In this document: piece by piece, positions 28,062 through 36,901 of the stretch
How the letters are laid out: each line of letters begins with the position of its first letter
Position numbering within the stretch: position 1 is the stretch's first letter
Source: Oceanospirillaceae bacterium
GTDB taxonomy: Bacteria > Pseudomonadota > Gammaproteobacteria > Pseudomonadales > Balneatricaceae
DNA length: 64,000 nt
NCBI GenBank assembly: GCA_018647765.1
Contig: JABGSN010000058.1
Coordinates: forward strand, 60,885 to 124,884
Reading direction: 5' to 3'
Notes under the pieces: model-generated
Told to the model about the DNA's origin: nothing
The model's database searches: none
The model's input: the letters and a program-made list of their open reading frames with translations, nothing else
Translations under genes and position numbers: made by a program

Positions 28062-29146
28062 GATGCGTCTCCTGAGCCGGTAACTGGCTTAGCACTCAAA
28101 TATCGGATGCGGTATAAAATCAAGGTATCGCACATCAAGATAAAAAATAGCAACATGCCCTGAAATACTTGTGTGGTTTTATCGGAGATACCCAATTCTA
28201 TCTGCACACCTTCACCACCAATGTAGCTGACCGCCAATAACAAACCGGCGAACACCACGCCTAACGGATTTAAGCGTCCCAGAAAGGCTACAATAATGGC
28301 GGTAAAACCATAGTTAGGTGATATATGCGGCTGCAATTGACCAATAGGGCCAGCCACTTCAATCAGCCCGGCAAGTCCTGCTAAAGCACCAGATAAGGCA
28401 AAACAAAACCACACCATCTTAGTTTGAGAAAATCCAGCAAAGGCGCCTGCACGAGGCGCGCTACCAACCACTCTAATCTCGAAACCTTTGAGGTTATTAC
28501 GCATGACCCAATACAGAACCAAGGCGATAACTAAAGCAATAACTAAACCCAAATGCATACGGCCGTCGCCCCACATGGGCAATAAATGCCAACCCTCAAA
28601 CGCCACAGATTTGGGGAAATTGAAGCCATGTGGGTCTTTCCATGGGCCACGCACCATCCAATCCAATAACAGTTGGGCAATATACACCAACATCAAACTG
28701 GTTAATATTTCGTTCACCCCAAATCGAGTTTTCAGCCAGGCTGGAATAAACGCAAACATAGCGCCACCTACAGCACCCAACAGCAACATGGCCACCAAGG
28801 CCCATGGACCTTGCCAGTCGCCAAACAATATTGGCACCATAGCACCCATCAAGGCACCCACAGTTAACTGCCCTTCTGCACCAATGTTCCAAACATTAGC
28901 CTTAAAACACACGGCGAGTCCTACCCCTATGAGCACCAATGGACCGGCCTTAACTAACACTTCTTCTATCGACCACCAACTTGTGAGCGGGTCGATAAAA
29001 TAAAGGTATAAGGCGGTCAAGGGTGGTTTTCCTATGGCGGCAAAGATCAGACCGCCCATAATCACCGTCAAACTAACCGCCAACACCGGTGACATGACGT
29101 TCATCCATGACGATGCTTGTGAGCGTTTCTCTAATACTATTTGCAT
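28058..29146 (-). CDS. ABC transporter permease, nucleoside type (NupP/YufP-like)
   Basis: This 362-residue inner-membrane permease forms the other half of the channel. Family segments are VCFKANVWNIGAEGQLTVGAL near 84-104 and FGVNEILTSLMLVYIAQLLLD near 142-162, with GLAGLIEVAGPIG near 258-270. It begins 1 base after the ATPase gene. It is paired with the shorter NupQ-like permease, as is usual for BMP transporters. Confidence 0.92.
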   Translation of the reverse strand: MQIVLEKRSQASSWMNVMSPVLAVSLTVIMGGLIFAAIGKPPLTALYLYFIDPLTSWWSIEEVLVKAGPLVLIGVGLAVCFKANVWNIGAEGQLTVGALMGAMVPILFGDWQGPWALVAMLLLGAVGGAMFAFIPAWLKTRFGVNEILTSLMLVYIAQLLLDWMVRGPWKDPHGFNFPKSVAFEGWHLLPMWGDGRMHLGLVIALVIALVLYWVMRNNLKGFEIRVVGSAPRAGAFAGFSQTKMVWFCFALSGALAGLAGLIEVAGPIGQLQPHISPNYGFTAIIVAFLGRLNPLGVVFAGLLLAVSYIGGEGVQIELGISDKTTQVFQGMLLFFILMCDTLILYRIRYLSAKPVTGSGDAS

Positions 29147-29147
29147 C

Positions 29148-30716
29148 TCAGGTTCCGCTCCCAGCGTTATTTTGTTCGTGAGAGCCGGCCATCATCAAGC
29201 CAATGTCTTCACGGGATAATTGAGCTGCTGCATAGCCTGCCGACAACTGACCACGCGATATCACCGCAATGGTGTCTGCTAACTCAAAGATCTCATCTAG
29301 GTCTTGGCTTATCACTAAAATGGCACTACCCTGACGAGAGAGATCAATCACCGCCTGACGAATAAGTGCAGCAGCACCGGCGTCTACGCCCCATGTGGGT
29401 TGATTAATCACCAATACCTTGGGTTTACGATTAAGTTCTCGGCCGACCACGAATTTTTGTAAATTACCACCAGACAAGGACCCTGCTTGAGCATCTTCTC
29501 GGCCCTTACGGACATCGTAATCACGTCCAATGGTTGCGTTTAAGGTTGCTAACTGCGCCCGATCAATGCCCATCAAGCCACGATTGAGAGGGTTTGGTGT
29601 ATCATTACATGCATGGCGCGAGAGCAAAATATTATCCGTTAAACTAAGGTGTTCCACAGCCCCGTGGCCCATACGCTCTTCAGGCACAAAGGCAGCGCCA
29701 AGCTGACGCCGTTGGTTAATGGTAAGTTGATTACACACTTGATTCATTAACACCATTGAGCGACTTGAGCGATCACCCTCTTCACCAGAAATAACACCGA
29801 ACAACTCACCTTGGCCGTTACCAGCCACACCGGCGATAGCCAATATTTCTCCGGTTTTAACGCTCAAGTTAATGTCAACTAAGGCTACCCCAAAAGGAGT
29901 ATTTGAAGGCTGGTTAAGGTGTTTTAGTTGCAACAGTACAGGGCCAACAGCGTTATTCGCTGGGCGATTGACTTGATGCACGCTAGAACCAACCATCAGC
30001 TGAGCTAAAGTGGCTGCAGTTTCGACTTGTGGGTCGACTTCCGCTACCAGCTGGCCATGGCGCAATATCGTGGCGTCATGGCAAATTTGTCTAACTTCTT
30101 CCAGGCGGTGAGAGATATACAGCACCGCACAGCCCTCTGCGACCAAGCGACGTAATGTGGAAAACAGTGCTTGCGCTTCTTGGGGAGTGAGCACGGCCGT
30201 AGGCTCATCCATAATCAACAATTTGGGTTGTTGTAACAAGCAGCGTACGATTTCGATGCGTTGGCGTTCGCCTACAGACAGGTCGGCAACCAACGCCTCG
30301 GGGTTAAGCGGCAAACCATAATCATTAGACAAACTAGCGATGCGCTGACTCAAGTCAGCTTGACGTAACTGAGGAGGTAAAGCCAGGCTGATATTTTCCA
30401 CCACGGTAAGGGCTTCGAACAAGGAAAAGTGTTGAAACACCATGCCAATACCTAGGTCTCTAGCATGGGCTGGATTGGCCACGGTAACGCGTTGCCCCTG
30501 CCACTCAATGACCCCTGAGGTCGGTTGCAGCGCACCATACATCATCTTCACTAAGGTCGATTTACCGGCACCGTTTTCGCCAAGTAAGGCATGCACTTTG
30601 CCTGCTTCGATAGACAGGTCTAAACTGTCATTAGCTACAAAATCACCAAACTTTTTAGTGAGCTTGGTGACCCGCAATAATGGCGTAGGTAGGCGATTAT
30701 TAGAATTATTTTGCAT
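29148..30716 (-). CDS. ABC transporter ATPase, double-domain nucleoside type (NupO/YufO-like)
   Basis: This 522-residue protein has two fused ABC domains, as in sugar and nucleoside importers. The N-terminal domain has Walker A GENGAGKST (46-54), signature LSVGERQRIEI (146-156) and Walker B LLIMDEPTAVL (167-177). The C-terminal domain has a degenerate Walker A (GVAGNGQGEL) but a clear signature LSGGNLQKFVVGREL, so only the first site is expected to hydrolyse ATP well. It is the first gene of the operon, before both permeases and the binding protein. Confidence 0.94.
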   Translation of the reverse strand: MQNNSNNRLPTPLLRVTKLTKKFGDFVANDSLDLSIEAGKVHALLGENGAGKSTLVKMMYGALQPTSGVIEWQGQRVTVANPAHARDLGIGMVFQHFSLFEALTVVENISLALPPQLRQADLSQRIASLSNDYGLPLNPEALVADLSVGERQRIEIVRCLLQQPKLLIMDEPTAVLTPQEAQALFSTLRRLVAEGCAVLYISHRLEEVRQICHDATILRHGQLVAEVDPQVETAATLAQLMVGSSVHQVNRPANNAVGPVLLQLKHLNQPSNTPFGVALVDINLSVKTGEILAIAGVAGNGQGELFGVISGEEGDRSSRSMVLMNQVCNQLTINQRRQLGAAFVPEERMGHGAVEHLSLTDNILLSRHACNDTPNPLNRGLMGIDRAQLATLNATIGRDYDVRKGREDAQAGSLSGGNLQKFVVGRELNRKPKVLVINQPTWGVDAGAAALIRQAVIDLSRQGSAILVISQDLDEIFELADTIAVISRGQLSAGYAAAQLSREDIGLMMAGSHEQNNAGSGT

Positions 30717-30749
30717 ATAGCCTCAATAACAATAAAGAGTTATATGTTG

Positions 30750-30777
30750 ATTCTAACAACATCGAGCTTTGCGTCAA
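30750..30777 (-). promoter_or_regulatory. probable sigma-70 promoter of the nucleoside importer operon
   Basis: On the minus strand TTGACG (30777-30772), a 16-base spacer and TAGAAT (30755-30750), about 34 bases upstream of the ATPase start. Confidence 0.6.
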
Positions 30778-30824
30778 TAAAAACTGACTAAATGGTTAGG
30801 TTTTCAAATAAAACCACAGCGAAA

Positions 30825-33764
30825 TTAGACTTTAGTTACCGTAAAATCACTAAAATAAGCCTCATCTGCAAGCTCCACTGGCGCGACTACAGCCTCATTA
30901 GGCGCCGCGTCTTTGAGGTAGGTTATGGCCACATGTCGCAAGGCGTCAAGGCCAACGGCCAGTATAGAAGCTCTAAACGCCTGCCGTAGGGCTGGAGTGC
31001 GGCCGTGTAATTGATTTTGATAGGCCTGTAAGGCTTCACCCGCTGGCGAACCGGGTTTGTCTAAACTGCCGATCACACCTAACACGGCTTCTTCTAGGTG
31101 ACGCTGACTTAGCTCTTCTGAAAGCACCCAATCCACCGCGGCCGTAAAGTCTGCAAAGGTTTCGACACTACGCGGGTCACGATAAGAATAAAATCGGAAA
31201 CAGGCGTTATTATTGTCTTGGCCAGCACCACCACCATAGGCGCCCCCCTGCTCTCGAACAGCACGGTGCAAGTACCCATTACGTAATATTTCGCCCAGTA
31301 CAACTAATGCAGCCGCGTGTGGGTGAGCGCTAGTCACCGTAGCAAATGACCGTGCACAGTAGTTCACTTGGGTATTTGTGGTCCACAACTGCTTAACTGT
31401 GGTTGGTGTTTTGGTGCCTTGGTCGTAAGCCCAACTTAGATCGCCTTTTAACGCCCCAACGTGAGCATTAAACGCACGGGTAAATACTTGCTCTACCACC
31501 TCGACCTGTTGCTCTTCGGCCACACTGGCCAGCTGTAAGGCTTGGCCACAGAGGTCTTGATGAAGTGCCGTTAAGCGCTCACAAAGGTCCTGTAGGTTAC
31601 TGTCATCGGCTAAGCCGTCATCCAGCTGCTGCAACCATAACACCCCCTGCAGGCCACTCAAATTAAACTGTAGATTGGCGCCAGCACTCATATTTTGGCT
31701 GGCAGCGCCTAAGGCAAAACTATGGCCAGACTGGCCCACACTTTGTTGCCGACGAGAACGCAACTGACCTACCAATTCTTTAATACGTTGCTGTTCATCA
31801 AAACGCGTATTTAACAGCGTCTGTTTTAGTAGTTCAACCATGGCCGGCTGCTGACTCACCAAACCCTTAGTACTCATAATAAAATATGCGCTCAATTGAT
31901 CGGCATCAGCTGCACTGCCGCGATAAGACAAATAGGCCGATAAACTGCCACACACTGCGGCTTGGCGGGCTTGAATGGTTAAGTAGTCGTCGTCACCAAT
32001 GCCAACTTCGGTCATTAGCTGAGACAATAGGTTAAGGTATGGTAGTGTTTCTTTATCCACTTTAGGCCAGTCGATCACTAGCTGATGATAAACCAAGCCA
32101 TTGGTGCCCGTACCATAAAACTGCCAACCTAAGTCTTTGTTTTGCACACTAGGGCTGGCAATCGCTTGGGTGAGGGGAATGTCATCACGGGTCACTTGCG
32201 GTAACAGGTCCACGTCATCTTCTTGGGCCTGACGCTCAAGTAAGGCCTGCGTCTGACTGACTACCTGTTGTTGCTCTGCCTCATCCATTGCATCCAACAG
32301 TTGTTGCAAACGCTGTTTTTCGGCATGGTCACGGCGCTCAGCAAAGGCTTCGTCTGGCGCTAGGGTTAGGCGCACACAATGGCTATTGTTGAGCAGCAGC
32401 TGGTTGATTAGTTGGGGGATAAAACCACGGTCTTTAATGGCCTCGCCCAAGGCCAACAATACCGGGTCTAGATATAGCGCAGCAAGAGGATCACCGCCAT
32501 GGATCGCTGCCGGTAGTGCGCTCAAAATAAGCTGCATACCAAAGGGATAACCGTCGCCACCAATTTCACGTTGACTCAACTCCAGTTGGTGCAAGGCAGC
32601 ATCAATTTCGCTTTGAGGTACGCCGTCTTCGGCCACTTGCTTCAGGCAGTCTAGCACCAAGCGCTCAAAAGCTTCCGCATCTTCGATTTCTGCGCCTTCT
32701 AGGCCGCACACAAAGGTCATTTCTTTATTGGAGTCTTCCAGACCACACAAGGGCGAAGGGCCACTGCCAAGACCACACGTTTCCAATACCTTGCGCAGCG
32801 GTGACGCACTGTTGTCTAACAATACACGGGACAATAGGTTGGCTTGCATTTGTGCTTTTAGATCAACGCTATGTCCCAACAACCAGCCTAACACCAAATG
32901 GCTTTTGGCTTGCTCGTCACCTGCGGCAGCGGGGTAACTTTCTTGTACTTTGACAGGGCTATAATAACGTTTTTCGTCGGCCACAACTAAATCAATTTTC
33001 TGTTCAGAAAAACGACTCAGGGCATGACGTTCAAATTTTTCTTGTTGCTCTTCAGCACTGATATCGCCACTGGTCATAAAAATAGCGTTAGACGGATGGT
33101 AATGACGCTTATAAAAGGCCAACAGCTGTTCATGGGTTAAATCTGGAATATCGCTCGGTTCGCCGCCACTGTTGAAGTGGTAGGTGGTAGTAGGAAATAA
33201 ATACTTGGTAAGGGTTTGCCACAACTGGCTCACAGGGGCACTCATCGCACCCTTCATCTCGTTATAAACCACACCTTTGTAGACCAAGCTTTTGGCTTGA
33301 TCGGCAGATGTTGGCTCGGCAAATTCAACACGCTGGCCTTCTTGAGCAAAATCGAGCGGGTCTAAGCGAGCAAAAAACACGGCGTCCAGGTACACCTCTA
33401 ACAGGTTGTTAAAGTCCTTTTTGTTTTGGCTAGCAAACGGGTACGCTGTCCAATCACTACTGGTAAAGGCGTTCATAAAGGTATTTAAAGAACGCCTAAT
33501 CATCATAAAGAAAGGGTCTCTCACCGGGAACTTTTCACTACCACAAAGTGCCGTATGTTCTAGCACATGAGCCACACCACTAGAGTCCTGGGGCATGGTT
33601 TTCAGGGCCACCAAAAACACGTTTTCGGCCTGATCGCTGGCGAGGTGAATGTGTTGGGCGCCGGTTTCAATGTGCTCAAATTGCTGAATAGTGATTTGCA
33701 GCGAAGCGACAGTCTGTTGGCGTAAAAAACGAAAGGTGGCGTGAGATGAAGGAACAGCAGTCAT
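30825..33764 (-). CDS. M16C-family zinc peptidase, PreP-like (insulinase family)
   Basis: This 979-residue peptidase resembles the mitochondrial presequence protease (PreP/PITRM1, M16C). The inverted zinc motif HVLEH is His66-Glu69-His70 in VAHVLEHTALCGSEKFPVRDPFF, followed by SLNTFMNAFTSSDWTAYPFAS and a downstream zinc-ligand Glu region VVYNEMKGAMS. The C-terminal half keeps the R-Y pair region REQGGAYGGGAG and SYRDPR. ATG 33764 fits the family N-terminus; a longer reading from 33818 is not supported. There is no signal peptide, so it probably degrades peptides in the cytosol. Confidence 0.93.
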   Translation of the reverse strand: MTAVPSSHATFRFLRQQTVASLQITIQQFEHIETGAQHIHLASDQAENVFLVALKTMPQDSSGVAHVLEHTALCGSEKFPVRDPFFMMIRRSLNTFMNAFTSSDWTAYPFASQNKKDFNNLLEVYLDAVFFARLDPLDFAQEGQRVEFAEPTSADQAKSLVYKGVVYNEMKGAMSAPVSQLWQTLTKYLFPTTTYHFNSGGEPSDIPDLTHEQLLAFYKRHYHPSNAIFMTSGDISAEEQQEKFERHALSRFSEQKIDLVVADEKRYYSPVKVQESYPAAAGDEQAKSHLVLGWLLGHSVDLKAQMQANLLSRVLLDNSASPLRKVLETCGLGSGPSPLCGLEDSNKEMTFVCGLEGAEIEDAEAFERLVLDCLKQVAEDGVPQSEIDAALHQLELSQREIGGDGYPFGMQLILSALPAAIHGGDPLAALYLDPVLLALGEAIKDRGFIPQLINQLLLNNSHCVRLTLAPDEAFAERRDHAEKQRLQQLLDAMDEAEQQQVVSQTQALLERQAQEDDVDLLPQVTRDDIPLTQAIASPSVQNKDLGWQFYGTGTNGLVYHQLVIDWPKVDKETLPYLNLLSQLMTEVGIGDDDYLTIQARQAAVCGSLSAYLSYRGSAADADQLSAYFIMSTKGLVSQQPAMVELLKQTLLNTRFDEQQRIKELVGQLRSRRQQSVGQSGHSFALGAASQNMSAGANLQFNLSGLQGVLWLQQLDDGLADDSNLQDLCERLTALHQDLCGQALQLASVAEEQQVEVVEQVFTRAFNAHVGALKGDLSWAYDQGTKTPTTVKQLWTTNTQVNYCARSFATVTSAHPHAAALVVLGEILRNGYLHRAVREQGGAYGGGAGQDNNNACFRFYSYRDPRSVETFADFTAAVDWVLSEELSQRHLEEAVLGVIGSLDKPGSPAGEALQAYQNQLHGRTPALRQAFRASILAVGLDALRHVAITYLKDAAPNEAVVAPVELADEAYFSDFTVTKV

Positions 33765-33859
33765 ATTTTTACCAAGATAAAAAACAAAGCCACAGTCAGT
33801 GGCTACTGAGTGTGGCAATATTAGCGGTGAGGGTTTAGCTCACCAAGTATAGGTGCCCG

Positions 33860-34264
33860 TTAGTCAAACTGGACTTGAGGCATGGTGGTTTGCAAGGCAG
33901 ACAAAAATGAGCCTTCGTCAAACGGCTTGCTTAGATAAAAATCGGCCCCGGCCTCTAGGCCTTCACGACGCTCTAGGTCACTGGCTTTGGCTGTTTGCAT
34001 AATAATAGGCAAGCTGGCATTTTTACTTGAGGCGCGCACATGTTTAAGTACATCTAAGCCACTAATGCCTGGCATCATCCAGTCTAAAAACATCACATCA
34101 AATTCATAGTCGTCATTCGACAAAACCTCTACAGCGGATTCGCCGTCCGGCACGGTCATTACTGCAAGCCCTGCCGCTTCTAAGTAGTCGCTAAGAATTT
34201 CTAAATTAATTTCATCGTCATCAACGATAAGGGCGGAAAACACTTTGTCTTGGTTATCAGTCAT
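33860..34264 (-). CDS. single-domain response regulator (CheY-like receiver)
   Basis: This 134-residue protein consists of a receiver domain only. It has the acidic pocket VDDDEINLEIL near residues 14-24, the phosphoacceptor Asp61 in VMFLDWMMPGISG, the switch Thr in IIMQTAKASD and the conserved Lys in FYLSKPFDEG. No output domain and no adjacent kinase are seen, so it works by protein-protein contact with unknown partners. ATG 34264 is preferred; GTG three codons upstream is possible. It lies 95 bases before the M16 gene on the same strand. Confidence 0.9.
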   Translation of the reverse strand: MTDNQDKVFSALIVDDDEINLEILSDYLEAAGLAVMTVPDGESAVEVLSNDDYEFDVMFLDWMMPGISGLDVLKHVRASSKNASLPIIMQTAKASDLERREGLEAGADFYLSKPFDEGSFLSALQTTMPQVQFD

Positions 34265-34389
34265 GTGGGCCACTGGTGTGTATCTTATTAGTCTCGCTGT
34301 GGACCACGCGAGTGGTCACTAACGCCTTAATTGTCCTGCCCCAGTATAATTTGAATTACGCCACTAGAACAGCGCTGTCTAACATAAAT

Positions 34390-35634
34390 TCACAATCCCA
34401 TAGCGTAACGGATTACTTGTTTTTTTAGCACGGGCACTTTTGCCGCTGCCAACGTCAGGTTTCGTAACCATTTCGCCGCGGGATGAGTCTGACTAAAGCC
34501 ATGATGAAAAGCGTCCATGGTGTGCAACATCAAGCTATTGGCTCGTCTTCTCTGGTTTTCATAAGTCATTAATAATTTAGCACTGGACCAGTCCATCTCT
34601 TGCTCATGGGCATCATTAAGTACTTTGGCCAAACAAGCCACATCTTGAAAACCTAAGTTGACACCTTGCCCTGCCAATGGATTAATCACATGGGCTGCAT
34701 CACCAACTAACACCACACCGTCACCCACGTAACGTTTAGCATGTTGTTTTTGCAGGGGGAAGAACGCGTGTTCAGAAACCTCAATATGGCCCAATTGGTG
34801 TGGAAATTGGCGCATAATTTCGTCGCCTAATTGTAAATTAGACAGCTGACTTAGGGCTCTCACTTGGTCAGCTTGATGATACCAAACCACAGACCCATGC
34901 TGGCCTAACATGGGCAAAAACGCTTGTGGTCCAGTATTTACAAATCGCTGCCATGTTATGTCTTGTTGGCCTAACTGCGTGGTCACTGCGGCCACCAAAC
35001 AGGCCTGTTGATACTGACCACGATTAACGCCGATACCAAACGCCTGCCTTACGTTCGACTGAGCTCCATCTGCACCAACTACTAGCCTTGCACATAGCGT
35101 GGCACCTGTATCGAGTTCAATGCGGGTGCCATTCGCAGACCTTTCAAAGGCGACGGGTACCGCAGGGCATAACAACTGCACATTGGGAAAATCGCTCAGG
35201 GCGTGCCAAAGGCTCAACTGCACCAAGCGGTTTTCGGCAATGTGCCCTAACTGATCCGCCCCCACATGTGCAGCATCAAACGTTAAATCACCAAAGCCTT
35301 CGACTTCCCACACGCGCATACGTCGGTAGGGGCATAAACGCATGCCTTGTAAAGTGTCCCAAGCTTTAGTCGTTTGCATCACCCGCTGACTTTGTGGGCT
35401 TAGGGCCGAAATACGCAAATCAAAACGCTGACTTAAGTCAAAGGTCTGAGGCTTATGCGCCTCTATAACGGCAATATTGAACCCTTGGGGCGCTAATTGG
35501 GTGGCTAAGGCTGCACCAATCATGCCTCCGCCACAAATCACAATATCATAGTTTTCAGTCAACTCAACAGCCTTCTCTTGGTTACTATTAATGGATTTAA
35601 TTATTTGCATTTTTGAGCGCAAAATCACTTTCAT
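34390..35634 (-). CDS. UbiH/UbiF/VisC-family FAD monooxygenase (ubiquinone hydroxylase)
   Basis: This protein of about 414 residues belongs to the flavin hydroxylases of ubiquinone synthesis. It shows the FAD-binding dinucleotide fold YDIVICGGGMIGAALA, the DG motif ARLVVGADGAQSNVRQAFGI and the second FAD motif YVGDGVVLVGDAAHVINPLAGQG. It stands alone rather than next to other ubi genes, and the resemblance seems closest to UbiF-type C6 hydroxylases, which is inference. The first 28 residues before the fold are atypical and a later start is possible. Confidence 0.85.
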   Translation of the reverse strand: MKVILRSKMQIIKSINSNQEKAVELTENYDIVICGGGMIGAALATQLAPQGFNIAVIEAHKPQTFDLSQRFDLRISALSPQSQRVMQTTKAWDTLQGMRLCPYRRMRVWEVEGFGDLTFDAAHVGADQLGHIAENRLVQLSLWHALSDFPNVQLLCPAVPVAFERSANGTRIELDTGATLCARLVVGADGAQSNVRQAFGIGVNRGQYQQACLVAAVTTQLGQQDITWQRFVNTGPQAFLPMLGQHGSVVWYHQADQVRALSQLSNLQLGDEIMRQFPHQLGHIEVSEHAFFPLQKQHAKRYVGDGVVLVGDAAHVINPLAGQGVNLGFQDVACLAKVLNDAHEQEMDWSSAKLLMTYENQRRRANSLMLHTMDAFHHGFSQTHPAAKWLRNLTLAAAKVPVLKKQVIRYAMGL

Positions 35635-35793
35635 TCCTAGCGTACTTGTGTTCTATTAAAAGCGTAGCTACAGCATAAGCGCGTTCTTACATAGCACCAC
35701 TGCTCACGCCACACCCCCACTATAACCACGACTTAATGAGGGCCCAACTTTTATTCCAACACTCTTACAACCACTCGAAACAAGGAATCGATT

Positions 35794-36144
35794 ATGCAAA
35801 TGAACATTACTGCCCGTCATGACACCAAAGCTACAGACGCCATAAAAGAACGTATTATGGCCAAGCTGCAGAAAAATGAAAGCCACTTCGATCATATCAC
35901 CAACATTCAAGTCACCATTGACAAAGACGGCAATCAAGACTTTGCCGAAGCGACACTACACTTAGATACCGGCCACGAAATATTTGCCAAAGCCAAAGGC
36001 GATAACATGTTTAGCGCCATTGACTCACTAAGCTCTAAAATTGAAACTCAGTTACAAAAAGCCAAGTCCAAGACTCAAACCCGTAAAGGCATAGATAAAG
36101 GCATGCGCTTGCCGCCGGACGACCTCGAAGAAGAAGTCGCGTAG
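35794..36144 (+). CDS. hpf: ribosome hibernation promoting factor, short form
   Basis: This 116-residue protein of the HPF/YfiA (RaiA) family binds the 30S decoding centre and promotes ribosome dimerisation or inactivation in stationary phase. It has the family beta-alpha pattern MNITARHDTKATDAIKERI, DHITNIQVTIDKDG and FAEATLHLDTG. The length and acidic tail (DDLEEEVA) match short HPF/YfiA forms without the long-HPF dimerisation domain. A GGAA site precedes ATG 35794. It is a single-gene unit with its own terminator, not next to rpoN as in many relatives. Confidence 0.92.
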   Translation: MQMNITARHDTKATDAIKERIMAKLQKNESHFDHITNIQVTIDKDGNQDFAEATLHLDTGHEIFAKAKGDNMFSAIDSLSSKIETQLQKAKSKTQTRKGIDKGMRLPPDDLEEEVA

Positions 36145-36155
36145 CCTACCCACCC

Positions 36156-36190
36156 AACATAAAAGGCACTTACAAGGTGCCTTTTATGTT
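36156..36190. terminator. bidirectional terminator after hpf
   Basis: A 14-bp stem AACATAAAAGGCAC / GTGCCTTTTATGTT with a 7-base loop lies between hpf (+) and the convergent unrecognised gene (-). Confidence 0.85.
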
Positions 36191-36209
36191 GCTGTTATCT
36201 TTAACCCCA

Positions 36210-36656
36210 CTATTCAACTTGTTCGGCAAAGGTAGCATAAGTCTCATAGTCATTAATGCCCAGAGCCGACGCCGAGCACAAAGCTAAGGGGTCATCTGCC
36301 AATGCCGTGGGCACCACCACTAAGCCATCACTAAAAGACACCACCTTCAAGCCAGCTTTGTGACAGTGGGCAAACACTTTTTCCAGCGCGTATACCACTT
36401 GTTCTTGATCTCTGACCAAACGTTCACGGGGTATCTCGTCGTGGGCTGGCGGACGATATTTATATTGTTTCAAAACTTGTTTTTGGTCATCCATCATGAG
36501 CAACAGAACATCACCCCAGCGCCACTGCTCTAGCAAACGTTTACACAATAAGAACTGATCCACGTCAAGACAATGCACCCGGTCACCCGCCCTACATTGA
36601 CGTAATTGGTCGTGGACCTGTTGCTGGGTAACCGAAGGTTTAATTTCAATGTGCAT
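36210..36656 (-). CDS. hypothetical protein, not recognised
   Basis: This soluble protein of about 148 residues (MHIEIKPSVT to FAEQVE) is real by its length, codon pattern and isolated position between terminators. A GTG at 36704 would add 16 residues; neither start has a clear ribosome-binding site. Visible traits are a central basic segment QVLKQYKYRPPAHDE, a probable amphipathic helix VYALEKVFAHCHKAGLK, five cysteines and a hydrophobic strand VVSFSDGLVVVPTA. There is no signal peptide, membrane helix or known catalytic motif. No function is proposed. It is divergent from etfD. Confidence 0.7.
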   Translation of the reverse strand: MHIEIKPSVTQQQVHDQLRQCRAGDRVHCLDVDQFLLCKRLLEQWRWGDVLLLMMDDQKQVLKQYKYRPPAHDEIPRERLVRDQEQVVYALEKVFAHCHKAGLKVVSFSDGLVVVPTALADDPLALCSASALGINDYETYATFAEQVE

Positions 36657-36843
36657 AATTGAGGAGTATCGCTGAGTAATAGAAGTGCGGTATAGGTTCA
36701 CCACATTCTAACAAAACATAGCCCTATACAACAAAAATATTAGTTTAATGGGCCCCTCGCATGATTAACTAACGCCGACTGGACGGTATTGATTGAATCT
36801 ATGTTAAAGAAGGGCCAGAATAAGTCGCAATATGAACAGTAGG

Positions 36844-36867
36844 CCACTTTGAGCACAGATAAAGTGG
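36844..36867. repeat. 7-bp inverted repeat upstream of etfD
   Basis: CCACTTT and AAAGTGG are separated by 10 bases, 35 bases before the etfD start. It could be a regulator site or a leader hairpin; nothing else in the 245-base gap 36657-36901 stands out. Confidence 0.35.
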
Positions 36868-36901
36868 TTATTTCGTCACCATCAAAAAAAGAGGAATTGT
36901 A

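Noticed and set aside
28488..29003. 171-codon open frame on the plus strand opposite the NupP-like permease
   Set aside because: It is a mirror of a well-supported membrane-protein gene, has Pro/Asn/Thr-biased composition typical of antisense frames and no family resemblance.
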